A stretch of 64,000 nucleotides of DNA. Source: Paracoccus alkenifer (GTDB lineage Bacteria > Pseudomonadota > Alphaproteobacteria > Rhodobacterales > Rhodobacteraceae). Below are positions 56,630 through 64,000 of this stretch, piece after piece. A model generated the notes under the pieces. The model was given only the letters and a program-made list of their open reading frames with translations. It did not search any database and had not been told where the DNA came from. How positions within the stretch are numbered: the stretch's first letter is position 1; each line of letters starts with the position of its first letter. A program made the translations under genes and the position numbers. Location of the stretch: positions 558,001 to 622,000 of the forward strand of contig NZ_FNXG01000001.1 in the NCBI RefSeq assembly GCF_900108405.1, written 5' to 3'.

Positions 56630-58246
56630 ATGACGCGCCAGCGCCTTTACCTTTACGATACCACGCTGCGCGACGGACAGCAGACGCAGGGCGTCCAGTT
56701 TTCCGCCGCAGAAAAGGCCGAGATTGCACGGACGCTCGACACGCTGGGGGTGGATTACATCGAGGGCGGCTGGCCCGGCGCCAACCCCACCGACAGCGAT
56801 TTCTTTGCCGATGCGCCGGCGACGCGGGCCACAATGACCGCATTCGGCATGACCAAGCGGGCCGGGCGCTCGGCCGCGAATGACGATGTGCTGGCGGCGG
56901 TGCTGGATGCTCGCACACCGGCGGTCTGCCTGGTCGGCAAGACCCATGATTACCACGTGACCGAGGCGCTGGGGATCGGGCTGGACGAGAATCTTTCCTG
57001 CATCGCCGAATCCGTTGCCCATGTGGTTGCGCAGGGCCGCGAGGCGCTGTTCGACGCCGAGCATTTCTTTGACGGCTACGCTGCCAACCCCGAATATGCG
57101 CTGTCCTGCCTGCAAGCGGCGCTGGAGGCGGGCGCGCGCTGGGTCGTTCTGTGCGACACCAACGGCGGCACCCTGCCCGCCCGGGTGGGCGAGATCACCC
57201 GCGCGGTGATCGCCGCCGGTATCCCGGGCGAGCGGCTGGGCATCCACGCCCATGACGACACCGGCAACGCCGTCGCCTGTTCGCTTGCCGCGATCGAGGC
57301 CGGGGCGCGGCAGGTGCAGGGCACGCTGAACGGGCTGGGCGAACGCTGCGGCAACGCCAGCCTGACCAGCCTGATCCCGACGCTGCTGCTCAAGGAACCG
57401 TTCTGTTCGACCCTGGCCACCGGCATGGACGCCAAGGCGCTGGCCAGCCTGACCCGGATTTCGCGACGGCTGGACGAGATCCTGAACCGGGTGCCGCTGC
57501 GCGCCGCGCCCTATGTCGGGGCCTCGGCCTTTGCACACAAGGCCGGGCTGCACGCCAGCGCCATCCTCAAGGCGCCGCAGACCTATGAGCATGTGGACCC
57601 CGCGACCATCGGCAACGAACGGGTAATCCCGATGTCGAACCAGGCCGGGCAATCGAACCTGCGCGCCCGGCTGGCCGGGGCGGGGATTCAGGTGGCCGCC
57701 GGCGACCCGGCGCTGCCCCGCATCCTGTCGGTGGTCAAGCAGCGCGAGGATCAGGGCTATGCCTATGATTCCGCTCAGGCTTCCTTTGAGCTGCTGGCGC
57801 GGGCCGAGCTGGGCGCCCTGCCCGACTTCTTCGAGGTCGAGCGTTACCGCGTCACCGTCGAGCGCCGCCTGAACGCCATGGGCCGCCGCATTTCCGTCAG
57901 CGAGGCGGTGGTGGTGGCGCTTGTCGGCGGGCAGCGGGTGCTGTCGGTCAGCGAAAGCCACGGCGAGAATGGCGAGGATGCCGGGCCGGTCCATGCGCTG
58001 TGGCGGGCGCTGGCCAAGGATCTGGGGCCGTGGCAGGGCTCGATCGACCAGATGGCGCTGGCGGATTTCCGGGTGCGGATCATCGGCGCCGGCACCGATG
58101 CGGTGACGCGGGTCACCATCGATTCGATCGACCGCAGCGGCGCGGCCTGGTCCACCGTGGGGGTGTCTCCGAATATCGTCGATGCCAGTTTCGAGGCGCT
58201 GATCGACGCGATCCGCTGGAAGCTGATCCATGACAACGCAACATGA
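56630..58246 (+). CDS. cimA: (R)-citramalate synthase
   Basis: 538-residue enzyme condensing pyruvate and acetyl-CoA to citramalate, the threonine-independent entry to isoleucine. TIM-barrel motifs: LYDTTLRDGQQTQGVQFS (about 8-25), the metal-binding GIHAHDDTGNAVA near 204, and GTLNGLGERCGNASL. The C-terminal regulatory LeuA dimer domain (about 385-538) is present, so isoleucine feedback is likely. It resembles TIGR00977-type citramalate synthases rather than LeuA, chiefly in the start and the GGWPGANPTD stretch. It overlaps the next gene by 17 bases. Confidence 0.92.
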   Translation: MTRQRLYLYDTTLRDGQQTQGVQFSAAEKAEIARTLDTLGVDYIEGGWPGANPTDSDFFADAPATRATMTAFGMTKRAGRSAANDDVLAAVLDARTPAVCLVGKTHDYHVTEALGIGLDENLSCIAESVAHVVAQGREALFDAEHFFDGYAANPEYALSCLQAALEAGARWVVLCDTNGGTLPARVGEITRAVIAAGIPGERLGIHAHDDTGNAVACSLAAIEAGARQVQGTLNGLGERCGNASLTSLIPTLLLKEPFCSTLATGMDAKALASLTRISRRLDEILNRVPLRAAPYVGASAFAHKAGLHASAILKAPQTYEHVDPATIGNERVIPMSNQAGQSNLRARLAGAGIQVAAGDPALPRILSVVKQREDQGYAYDSAQASFELLARAELGALPDFFEVERYRVTVERRLNAMGRRISVSEAVVVALVGGQRVLSVSESHGENGEDAGPVHALWRALAKDLGPWQGSIDQMALADFRVRIIGAGTDAVTRVTIDSIDRSGAAWSTVGVSPNIVDASFEALIDAIRWKLIHDNAT

Positions 58247-58994
58247 TCAAGGGCTTGGCGCGCTCGCACAGCGGTTGCGGGCCGACGACCCGGACCGCTG
58301 GGCAATGGCGATGCTGGCCGCAGCCCCCGCGCGGCCACGGCTGCTGACGCTTTACGCGCTGAACGCGGAACTTGCCCGCACGGCGCTGTCGGCGCGCGAC
58401 CCGCTGCTGGCCGGGATGCGGGTGCAATGGTGGGTGGACCGGCTGGAGGCGCTGCGCGCTGCGCCGCCCCCCCCGCACGAACTGCTGTCGCCGCTGTGGT
58501 CCGCCTGGGGCGCCGACGCCGCGCGTTTCGCCCCGCTTGCTCAGGCGCGGCTGCACGACGCCGATCGCGAACCCTTTGCCGGCCCCGAGGCCGTCGTGGC
58601 CTATGCCGATGCGACAGGGGCCGCGCTGATGGCCCATGCCGCGCAGGCGCTGGGGGCGGCAGATGGCGCTGCCCTGCGCGCGCAGGGCCGGGGCGCGGCG
58701 CTGGTGGCCTGGCTGCGCGCCCGCCCGGCCCTGCAAGAGCTGAGGCTTGGCCTGGCCCGGCCCAAGCCGGACTTTCTGCAATCGCTGGCCGCAACCGCGA
58801 CCGCGGCATTCCGCAGTGCCGCCGCATCTCGGCGCGCCATCCCGCGCGCGGCCGCCCCGGCGCTGTTCCCCGGCGCTGCAATCCGCAACGCCCTGACGGC
58901 CGGCACCGCCGGCACCGACCCCGCCGCAGTTTCAGAATTCACCCGCCGGGCAGCACTCGCCCGGCTGGCACTGACCGGCCGCTGGTGGCTTTGA
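58230..58994 (+). CDS. Squalene/phytoene synthase family protein
   Basis: 254 residues. The Ala-rich sequence with LYALNAELAR near residue 41 and MRVQWWVDRLEAL near 62 matches the short squalene/phytoene synthase relatives. The two Asp-rich prenyl-diphosphate motifs of true synthases are not apparent, so prenyl transfer is doubtful. Similar proteins include NDUFAF6, a respiratory complex I assembly factor; that is a better guess than carotenoid synthesis since no crt genes are near. It overlaps cimA by 17 bases and is probably translationally coupled to it. Confidence 0.75.
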   Translation: MTTQHDQGLGALAQRLRADDPDRWAMAMLAAAPARPRLLTLYALNAELARTALSARDPLLAGMRVQWWVDRLEALRAAPPPPHELLSPLWSAWGADAARFAPLAQARLHDADREPFAGPEAVVAYADATGAALMAHAAQALGAADGAALRAQGRGAALVAWLRARPALQELRLGLARPKPDFLQSLAATATAAFRSAAASRRAIPRAAAPALFPGAAIRNALTAGTAGTDPAAVSEFTRRAALARLALTGRWWL

Positions 58995-59066
58995 CCGCCC
59001 TGCCGACACCCACCCCGCGACGCATCGCTTGATCGCCCGCCCGAGCCAAGCTAACACCCCGCGAAC

Positions 59067-59156
59067 GGAGGCGTGGCAGAGTGGTTTAATGCACCGGTCT
59101 TGAAAACCGACGTGGGGGCAACTCCACCGTGGGTTCGAATCCCACCGCCTCCGCCA
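59067..59156 (+). tRNA. tRNA-Ser (UGA)
   Basis: Acceptor stem GGAGGCG/CGCCTCC, discriminator G, encoded CCA at 59154-59156. Anticodon loop CT-TGA-AA with anticodon at 59101-59103. The long variable arm (GTGGGGGCAACTCCAC region) and T-arm GGGTTCGAATCCC are typical of class II serine tRNA. Reads UCA and, by wobble, other UCN codons. Confidence 0.97.
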
Positions 59157-59392
59157 TTTCTTATTGATATCACTGCCTGATTTCGCCCGGCACAGCTATT
59201 GCAAGGCAACCGCAGGTTTGCCGCCGCCATAATCCGCGCTGAAAGCGCGGGGCGCGAGTCGCGACAGCCTTGCTCAAGCCAGGCGTGGCAGGACCATGCC
59301 CAGCAGCAAGAGAGCCGACAGCGAGGATGGGTGCCCCAGCCCTTGGACTGCCGCATCTGGCGGCGGCTTTATGTGGTCACGCTTCAGTGGCG

Positions 59393-60007
59393 TCAGAACC
59401 GATAGGACGCACTGACTGTAAAGTTGTTCAGGTCAAGGTCAGTCGTGCCCCCGCCAGCCGGAATATCAAGATTGTTTGTCATCCATTCGACGCCAAGCAG
59501 AACGCGGGGGGATGCCATGAATTTTGCCCCCAGCCCAAAGCCCAACCCGGTCTCTCGAAAGTCGAAAATAGGATTTCCCTCGCTGAAGGTCAGCCTTGCA
59601 TAGCTGAGGGCGGCATAGGGCAAGAACCGGCCCGAATCGTAGCCAGCCAAGACTTTCGCACGAATGAAATTTCCGCTGAGGCCACCAAATTGGTCAAAGA
59701 AATCGAAGTTGTTAAGCTTGTCATACGACAGCTCGACACCGGAAACGAAACGGCCGTAGTCGCGCAGTTAACCCACATGCGCCCCGTAGTGCCGGCCGTC
59801 GAACCCTTGATTTACGCCGCTGCCCGCGTTGATTTTCAGTTCGGCACCGCCGACCTGGACACCTGCATAAAACCCGGTCCAATCAGCGAACGCATCGGAA
59901 ACCACGACAGCCGGGGCAGCGTCAGCGACCTGCGGGACGTAGCCACCGGCTTGGGCGACCGATGCGCTGCCGCAAAGCAGGGCAGTCAGAAACGTCATGT
60001 TTTTCAT
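59393..60007 (-). pseudogene. Outer-membrane beta-barrel protein gene with an in-frame stop
   Basis: A 205-codon frame starting at ATG 60007 (GGAG six bases upstream). It has a signal peptide (cleavage near VAQA) and DWTGFYAGVQVGG, the typical opening strand of OmpA-like/opacity porin-type barrels, and it ends with NNFTVSASYRF, a terminal Phe barrel signature. Codon 80 is TAA (59770-59768) between AHVG and LRDYGRF; reading continues in the same frame with good barrel strands. Family members usually have Tyr there, so a single TAT/TAC to TAA change explains it. Either a recent nonsense mutation or a sequence error. The whole frame is less GC-rich than its neighbours, suggesting acquisition or different selection. 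Confidence 0.8.
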
Positions 60008-60217
60008 TGTAAACTCCATGTTTCGGCTTGGCCGCTCTATGGGAACTTGCACAGAATGAAACAGGAAAGCTGCGGCAGGACGCCGCTCTTGGAAAGAAGC
60101 GGCAAGCAAGTAACAATTTTGCGACACGCTTTTCCGGCCCTGTCCCATCCGCCACCGCCGATACCGACTTGCCGAAAACACATCGGTTCGCCCGGAAATG
60201 CGCCGCAGCCCGGCCGC

Positions 60218-61399
60218 TTAACCCACCGGCACCACCAGCACCGCGCCGCCGCGCGCCGACAGGGCGATCCGGCCTTGCGCCAGCAGCAGCGCCTCGTTGC
60301 CGAAAACCTCGGCGCGCCAGCCCGACAGCGCCGGCACCTCGCGCACTCCGGCCGCGATGGCGTCGAGATCGGCTGACGAGGCGATCAGCTTGGGTGCCAC
60401 CCCCGCCGCGTCGGCCTTGGCCTGCAACAGCACCCGCAGCAACTGCGACAACGCGGCATTGCCGGGCAGGCCCGGCTGGTCGGGGACGGGCTTGGGCAGG
60501 TCGGTGGCCTCGATCCCCGTCCTGATTGCCTCAAGGATTCCCTGCGCGATCTCGCCGCGCCGCGCCTCGCGCAGCAGCAGCCGCGACTTGCCCAGATCCT
60601 CGTCCGTCTGCGGCTTGGCCGAGGCCAGCTCGATCAGCGCATCGTCCTTGAACACGCGCGAACGCGGCACGTCGCGGGTCTGGGCGTAGTTTTCGCGAAA
60701 CCGCGCCAGTTCCCGCACCACCGCCAGAAACCGAGGCGACCCCGAACGCGTGCGCACCCGCGCCCAGGCATCGTCCGGGCGGGTGATATAGGTTTCCGGC
60801 TCGACCAGCGCCGCGGCCTCTTCGGCCACCCAGGACTCGCGCCCGGTCTTTTTCAACTGGTCCGACAGATATTCATAGATCGCCCGCAGATGGGTCACGT
60901 CGGCCAGCGCATATTCCGCCTGCGCCTGCGTCAGCGGCCGGCGCGACCAGTCGGTAAAGCGCGAGGACTTGTCCAGCGGTTGGCGGACGATGCGCTTGAC
61001 CAGCGTCTCGTAACCCGCCTGCTCGCCAAAGCCGCAGACCATCGCCGCAACCTGTGTGTCGAACAGCGGGTCGGGAAACACCCCGGCGTCGTGAAAAAAG
61101 ATTTCCAGATCCTGCCGTGCGGCGTGAAACACCTTGACCGTCGCGGTGTGGCGGAACAGATCGTAAAGCGGTTCCAGCGACAGCCCTTCGGCCATCGGAT
61201 CGACCAGCACCGCCGGCCCGCCCTCGGCCTTGGACCCCGACGCGGGTGGCAGCGCCATCTGGACCAGGCACAGCCGGGAATAATAGGTCCGTTCGCGCAG
61301 GAATTCCGTGTCCAGCGTGACATAAGGTTGCGCCTTGGCGAGTTCACAGAACGCGGTGAGTTCGTCGGTCGTCGTGATGATGCGCGGTTCTGCGGCCAT
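60218..61399 (-). CDS. rnd: Ribonuclease D
   Basis: 393-residue DEDD-family 3'-5' exoribonuclease maturing tRNA and other RNAs. The Exo motifs are visible: VTLDTEFLRE (Asp30, Glu32), FHAARQDLEIF (Exo II) and AEYALADVTHL (Exo III). One HRDC-type helical domain follows (about 210-290) and a degenerate second one. Length and order match alphaproteobacterial RNase D. Divergent from the phd-doc pair. Confidence 0.95.
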   Translation of the reverse strand: MAAEPRIITTTDELTAFCELAKAQPYVTLDTEFLRERTYYSRLCLVQMALPPASGSKAEGGPAVLVDPMAEGLSLEPLYDLFRHTATVKVFHAARQDLEIFFHDAGVFPDPLFDTQVAAMVCGFGEQAGYETLVKRIVRQPLDKSSRFTDWSRRPLTQAQAEYALADVTHLRAIYEYLSDQLKKTGRESWVAEEAAALVEPETYITRPDDAWARVRTRSGSPRFLAVVRELARFRENYAQTRDVPRSRVFKDDALIELASAKPQTDEDLGKSRLLLREARRGEIAQGILEAIRTGIEATDLPKPVPDQPGLPGNAALSQLLRVLLQAKADAAGVAPKLIASSADLDAIAAGVREVPALSGWRAEVFGNEALLLAQGRIALSARGGAVLVVPVG

Positions 61400-61564
61400 C
61401 GTTTCCCTCGGGTTGGCGGGTCATCCGCCGGTGGACAGTTGCGGTGCTCTATGCCGATCCGGCGCGGGATTCCAGCGCGAGATGAGGTGACTTGCGAATT
61501 GCTGCGGGCGCTGGCCCTTGTCGGCAACGCTTGCGCCCACATGCGGCATGGAAACCGGGTGCCA

Positions 61565-61592
61565 TTGAAATACCCACTGCAATATGCAATAT
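61565..61592 (+). promoter_or_regulatory. Promoter and tandem repeat of phd-doc
   Basis: TTGAAA (61565-61570) is spaced 17 bases from AATATA (61588-61593), a reasonable -35/-10 pair. Two adjacent copies of GCAATAT (61579-61585 and 61586-61592) overlap the -10 region, a likely site for antitoxin autoregulation. The stretch is AT-rich compared with its surroundings. Confidence 0.5.
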
Positions 61593-61622
61593 AAAAGGCA
61601 CAACCCTGCCGGAGCGCCTGCC

Positions 61623-61871
61623 ATGACCCGTTTGCTGACCAACCACATCGCCACGATCACCGAGCTGCGCGAGCCGCACAAGGTGCTGGAACGCTCGGGC
61701 GGCAAGCCGGTGGCGATCCTGCGCAATTCCGGCCTCGTGGGTTATCTCGTGCCTGCCGAGGCCACGGAAGAAGTATCCTATCGCCAAGCGACGCGCGAAG
61801 AGCTGCATGACACGCTGGAGCGCACGCGCGCCCGGGCCCAGCCGGTCCTGGATTACCTGAAGGACAAGTGA
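61623..61871 (+). CDS. phd: Antitoxin of Phd/YefM family
   Basis: 82 residues: an N-terminal Phd/YefM-type DNA-binding and dimerisation fold (NHIATITELREPHKVLERSGGKPVAILRNSGLVGYLV) and a charged C-terminal tail likely to fold on the toxin. ATG 61623 has GGAG eight bases upstream. It neutralises the following Doc toxin (gap of seven bases) and probably represses the operon from the tandem GCAATAT sites. A second, toxin-assisted repression (conditional cooperativity) is known for P1 phd-doc. Confidence 0.88.
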   Translation: MTRLLTNHIATITELREPHKVLERSGGKPVAILRNSGLVGYLVPAEATEEVSYRQATREELHDTLERTRARAQPVLDYLKDK

Positions 61872-61878
61872 GGCCGCG

Positions 61879-62256
61879 ATGCAGTATCGCCTGCCCTCGG
61901 CCGAACTGGTCGCGGAGATTCATGATATTGTCCTGAACCCGGGCGAGTTGCCCGGCCGCGCCCGGGACAAGTCGCTGGACGGTGCCCTGGCGCGGGTCGA
62001 GAACCGGCTGGCCTATGGCATGATCGAGGATGTCTATGCGCTGGCCGCCGCCTATGCGATGGCCATCGCGCAGGGCCATTGCTTTAACGACGCCAACAAG
62101 CGCACGGCATTCCGCCTCATGCAGGTCATTCTTGACTGGAACGGCGGCAGTGAACCCGATGTCCCCGCCCATGTCATCGGTGACCGCATCATCGCCCTCG
62201 CCCAGGGCCTGATCGACGACGGCCATCTGGCGGACTGGCTGCGCGACGGGGCTTGA
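61879..62256 (+). CDS. doc: Doc toxin (Fic fold)
   Basis: 125-residue toxin. The Fic motif HCFNDANKRTAF is intact: His67, then Asp71-Ala-Asn-Lys-Arg75. In P1 Doc this motif phosphorylates EF-Tu and blocks translation; with Lys in place of Gly (ANKR, not GNGR) the kinase form rather than AMPylation is expected. The length equals P1 Doc. No sign of inactivation is visible. Paired with phd and followed by parE, so it is likely a small chromosomal module between housekeeping genes. Confidence 0.92.
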   Translation: MQYRLPSAELVAEIHDIVLNPGELPGRARDKSLDGALARVENRLAYGMIEDVYALAAAYAMAIAQGHCFNDANKRTAFRLMQVILDWNGGSEPDVPAHVIGDRIIALAQGLIDDGHLADWLRDGA

Positions 62257-62346
62257 CGCCTTGCCCTCGCGCCCCGGGCAGCGGCGGGTTGCCCCGCCCT
62301 GCCCCGTCATGGCATGACGCCCCATAATCACGAGCAGGCAGATCCG

Positions 62347-64000
62347 ATGTCCGACGACCTTCTTTCGGGCGCGCAAGCGGCCCCCGACAGCTATTCCGCC
62401 GCCTCGATCGAGGTGCTCGAGGGGTTGGAGCCCGTCCGCAAGCGCCCCGGCATGTATATCGGCGGCACGGACGAACGCGCGCTGCACCATCTGGTTGCGG
62501 AAATCCTCGACAACGCCATGGACGAGGCCGTCGCCGGTCACGCCAGCCGCATCGAGGTCGAATTGCACAGCGACGGCAGCGCCACCGTGCGCGACAACGG
62601 CCGCGGCATCCCGATCGACCCGCACCCGAAGTTCCCCGGCAAATCGGCGCTGGAAGTCATCCTGTGCACGCTGCACGCCGGCGGCAAGTTTTCCGAGGGC
62701 GCATATCAGACCTCGGGGGGTCTGCACGGGGTCGGCGCCTCGGTGGTGAACGCGCTGTCCGACAGCATGGTGGTCGAGGTCGCCCGCAACCGCGAGTTGT
62801 GGCGCCAATCCTTCAGCCGCGGCATCCCGCAGGGACCGGCGGAAAAGATCGGCCCCGCCCCCAACCGCCGCGGCACCACCGTGATCTTTCATCCCGACGA
62901 ACAGATCTTCGGCCACCACCGGCTGAAGCCCGCGCGGATGATGCGGATGGTCAAGTCCAAGGCCTATCTGCATTCCGGCGTCGAAATCCGCTGGAAGACC
63001 GAGATCGACGACGGCGAAACCCCGCTGGAAGCGACCTTCCATTTCCCCGGCGGGCTGGCCGATTACCTGTCCGAACAGCTGGGCAGCGTCACCACCTATG
63101 CCGAGCGCCCCTTTGCCGGCGCCGTCGAGTTCCGCGAGCGTTTCAACGTCCCCGGCAAGGTCGAATGGGCGATCAACTGGACGCCGTCCCGCGACGGCTT
63201 CATCCAGTCCTATTGCAACACCGTGCCGACGCCCGAGGGCGGCACCCACGAGGCCGGGTTCTGGACCGCCATTCTCAAGGGCATCCGCGCCTATGGCGAG
63301 CTGACCAAGAACCGCAAGGCCGAAAACATCACCCGCGACGACCTGCTGACCGGCGGCTGCGCGCTGGTGTCGTGCTTTATCTCGGAACCCGAATTCGTCG
63401 GCCAGACCAAGGACCGGCTGGCCACCGCCGAGGCCGCGCGGCTGGTCGAGGGCGCAGTGCGCGACCATTTCGACAACTGGCTGGCCGCCGACACCAAATC
63501 CGCTGGCGCGATCCTCGATTTTCTAGTGCTGCGGGCCGAGGAACGCCTGAAGCGCCGTCAGGAAAAGGAAACCGCCCGCAAATCCGCCACCCGCAAGCTG
63601 CGGCTGCCGGGCAAGCTGGTGGATTGTTCCGGCAACACCCGCAAGGGCACCGAGCTGTTCATCGTCGAAGGCGACAGCGCCGGCGGCTCGGCCAAGTCGG
63701 CGCGCGAACGCACCACCCAGGCGATCATGCCGATCCGCGGCAAGATCCTGAACGTGCTGGGGGCCTCATCGTCGAAAATGGGGCAGAACCAGGAAATCGC
63801 CGATCTGTGTCAGGCGCTGGGGGTGGGCATGGGAACCCGCTTCAACGTCGATGACCTGCGCTACGACAAGATCATCATCATGACCGACGCCGACGTCGAT
63901 GGCGCCCATATCGCCAGCCTGCTGATGACGTTCTTCTTTACCCAGATGCGGCCGCTGATCGACAAGGGGCACCTGTATCTGGCCTGCCCGCCGCTTTACC
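62347..64000 (+). CDS. parE: DNA topoisomerase IV subunit B (partial, runs off the window)
   Basis: 551 codons of the ATPase subunit are visible. GHKL motifs: EILDNAMDEA near 54, DNGRGIP near 85, and GGLHGVGASVVNALS near 125; the TOPRIM motif EGDSAGGSAKSARER lies near 439 and DADVDGAHI near 515. I prefer ParE to GyrB because the region ASSSKMGQNQEIADLCQALGVGMGTRF and the ending follow ParE. It decatenates sister chromosomes with ParC. Start ATG 62347; 90 bases separate it from doc. Confidence 0.93.
   Translation, partial: MSDDLLSGAQAAPDSYSAASIEVLEGLEPVRKRPGMYIGGTDERALHHLVAEILDNAMDEAVAGHASRIEVELHSDGSATVRDNGRGIPIDPHPKFPGKSALEVILCTLHAGGKFSEGAYQTSGGLHGVGASVVNALSDSMVVEVARNRELWRQSFSRGIPQGPAEKIGPAPNRRGTTVIFHPDEQIFGHHRLKPARMMRMVKSKAYLHSGVEIRWKTEIDDGETPLEATFHFPGGLADYLSEQLGSVTTYAERPFAGAVEFRERFNVPGKVEWAINWTPSRDGFIQSYCNTVPTPEGGTHEAGFWTAILKGIRAYGELTKNRKAENITRDDLLTGGCALVSCFISEPEFVGQTKDRLATAEAARLVEGAVRDHFDNWLAADTKSAGAILDFLVLRAEERLKRRQEKETARKSATRKLRLPGKLVDCSGNTRKGTELFIVEGDSAGGSAKSARERTTQAIMPIRGKILNVLGASSSKMGQNQEIADLCQALGVGMGTRFNVDDLRYDKIIIMTDADVDGAHIASLLMTFFFTQMRPLIDKGHLYLACPPLY

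Noticed and set aside
59280-59345. C-terminal sorting signal (VPLPA-like) in minus-strand sequence reading SALLLLGMVLPRLA
   Set aside because: There is no credible upstream reading frame joined to it and the motif is incomplete.
59157-59392. Integration site or prophage remnant next to tRNA-Ser
   Set aside because: tRNA genes are common targets, but no integrase, no repeated tRNA 3' end and no foreign gene follow; only the outer-membrane protein gene is found.

Overview
The window is a stretch of high-GC alphaproteobacterial chromosome, most likely from a Rhodobacteraceae/Paracoccaceae member close to Paracoccus. This rests on a circularly permuted two-piece tmRNA, a SAM/SAH riboswitch in front of metK (a class described from Rhodobacterales), a ChpT-type phosphotransferase, ornithine-lipid genes, and the argS-SPOR-nagZ gene order. 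No phage, insertion sequence with transposase, CRISPR array or rRNA operon is visible. Almost all genes are core housekeeping.

Layout. 1-5.9 kb: a frameshifted EamA transporter remnant, hemF, a small lipoprotein, an RsmC-like methyltransferase, clpS, a penicillin-binding DD-carboxypeptidase with a SPOR tail, and a DsrE-like exported protein. 5.9-6.25 kb: tmRNA. 6.4-16.5 kb: two SLC13-type transporters, a DUF2270 protein, proA, chpT, the olsB-olsA ornithine-lipid pair, a YmdB-type phosphoesterase and rarD. 16.6-24.7 kb: glmU-glmS, gph, and the argS-SPOR-nagZ cluster. 25-35.4 kb: a DEAD-box helicase with a very long low-complexity tail, lnt, riboswitch-metK, a penicillin acylase relative, a beta-hydroxyacid dehydrogenase and cardiolipin synthase. 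35.6-40.8 kb: an RND efflux operon with its TetR repressor and an AcrR-like operator. 40.9-47.5 kb: a 24-residue membrane peptide, typA, a second TetR regulator, a 2Fe-2S ferredoxin, a 210-bp inverted-repeat element, then the L,D-transpeptidase-lpxD-acp operon. 47.8-51.3 kb: a DUF882 peptidase, manC and an omega-aminotransferase. 51.5-55 kb: a c-di-GMP island (H-NOX-like protein, HNOBA-GGDEF cyclase, DUF3572, PleD-like cyclase). 55-64 kb: cysS, cimA, a squalene/phytoene synthase relative, tRNA-Ser(UGA), an outer-membrane protein gene broken by an in-frame stop, rnd, a phd-doc toxin-antitoxin pair and the start of parE.

Working together: many genes serve the envelope (glmU/glmS, nagZ, DD-carboxypeptidase, L,D-transpeptidase, DUF882, lpxD/acp, lnt, olsBA, cls, RND pump), and the 51.5-55 kb block is a signalling unit built like split soluble guanylate cyclase but with a c-di-GMP output.

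The least expected signal is a short composite intergenic element (ten copies counting two diverged ones). It usually sits just 3' of a gene and reads in that gene's direction: a CTTCTT box, then AAATATCCCGGGG, then usually a GC-rich hairpin. Other notable points are the H-NOX-like protein lacking the heme-ligand histidine, a PleD lacking its phospho-acceptor, and the helicase tail carrying Arg-Ser repeats and a histone-H1-like segment.
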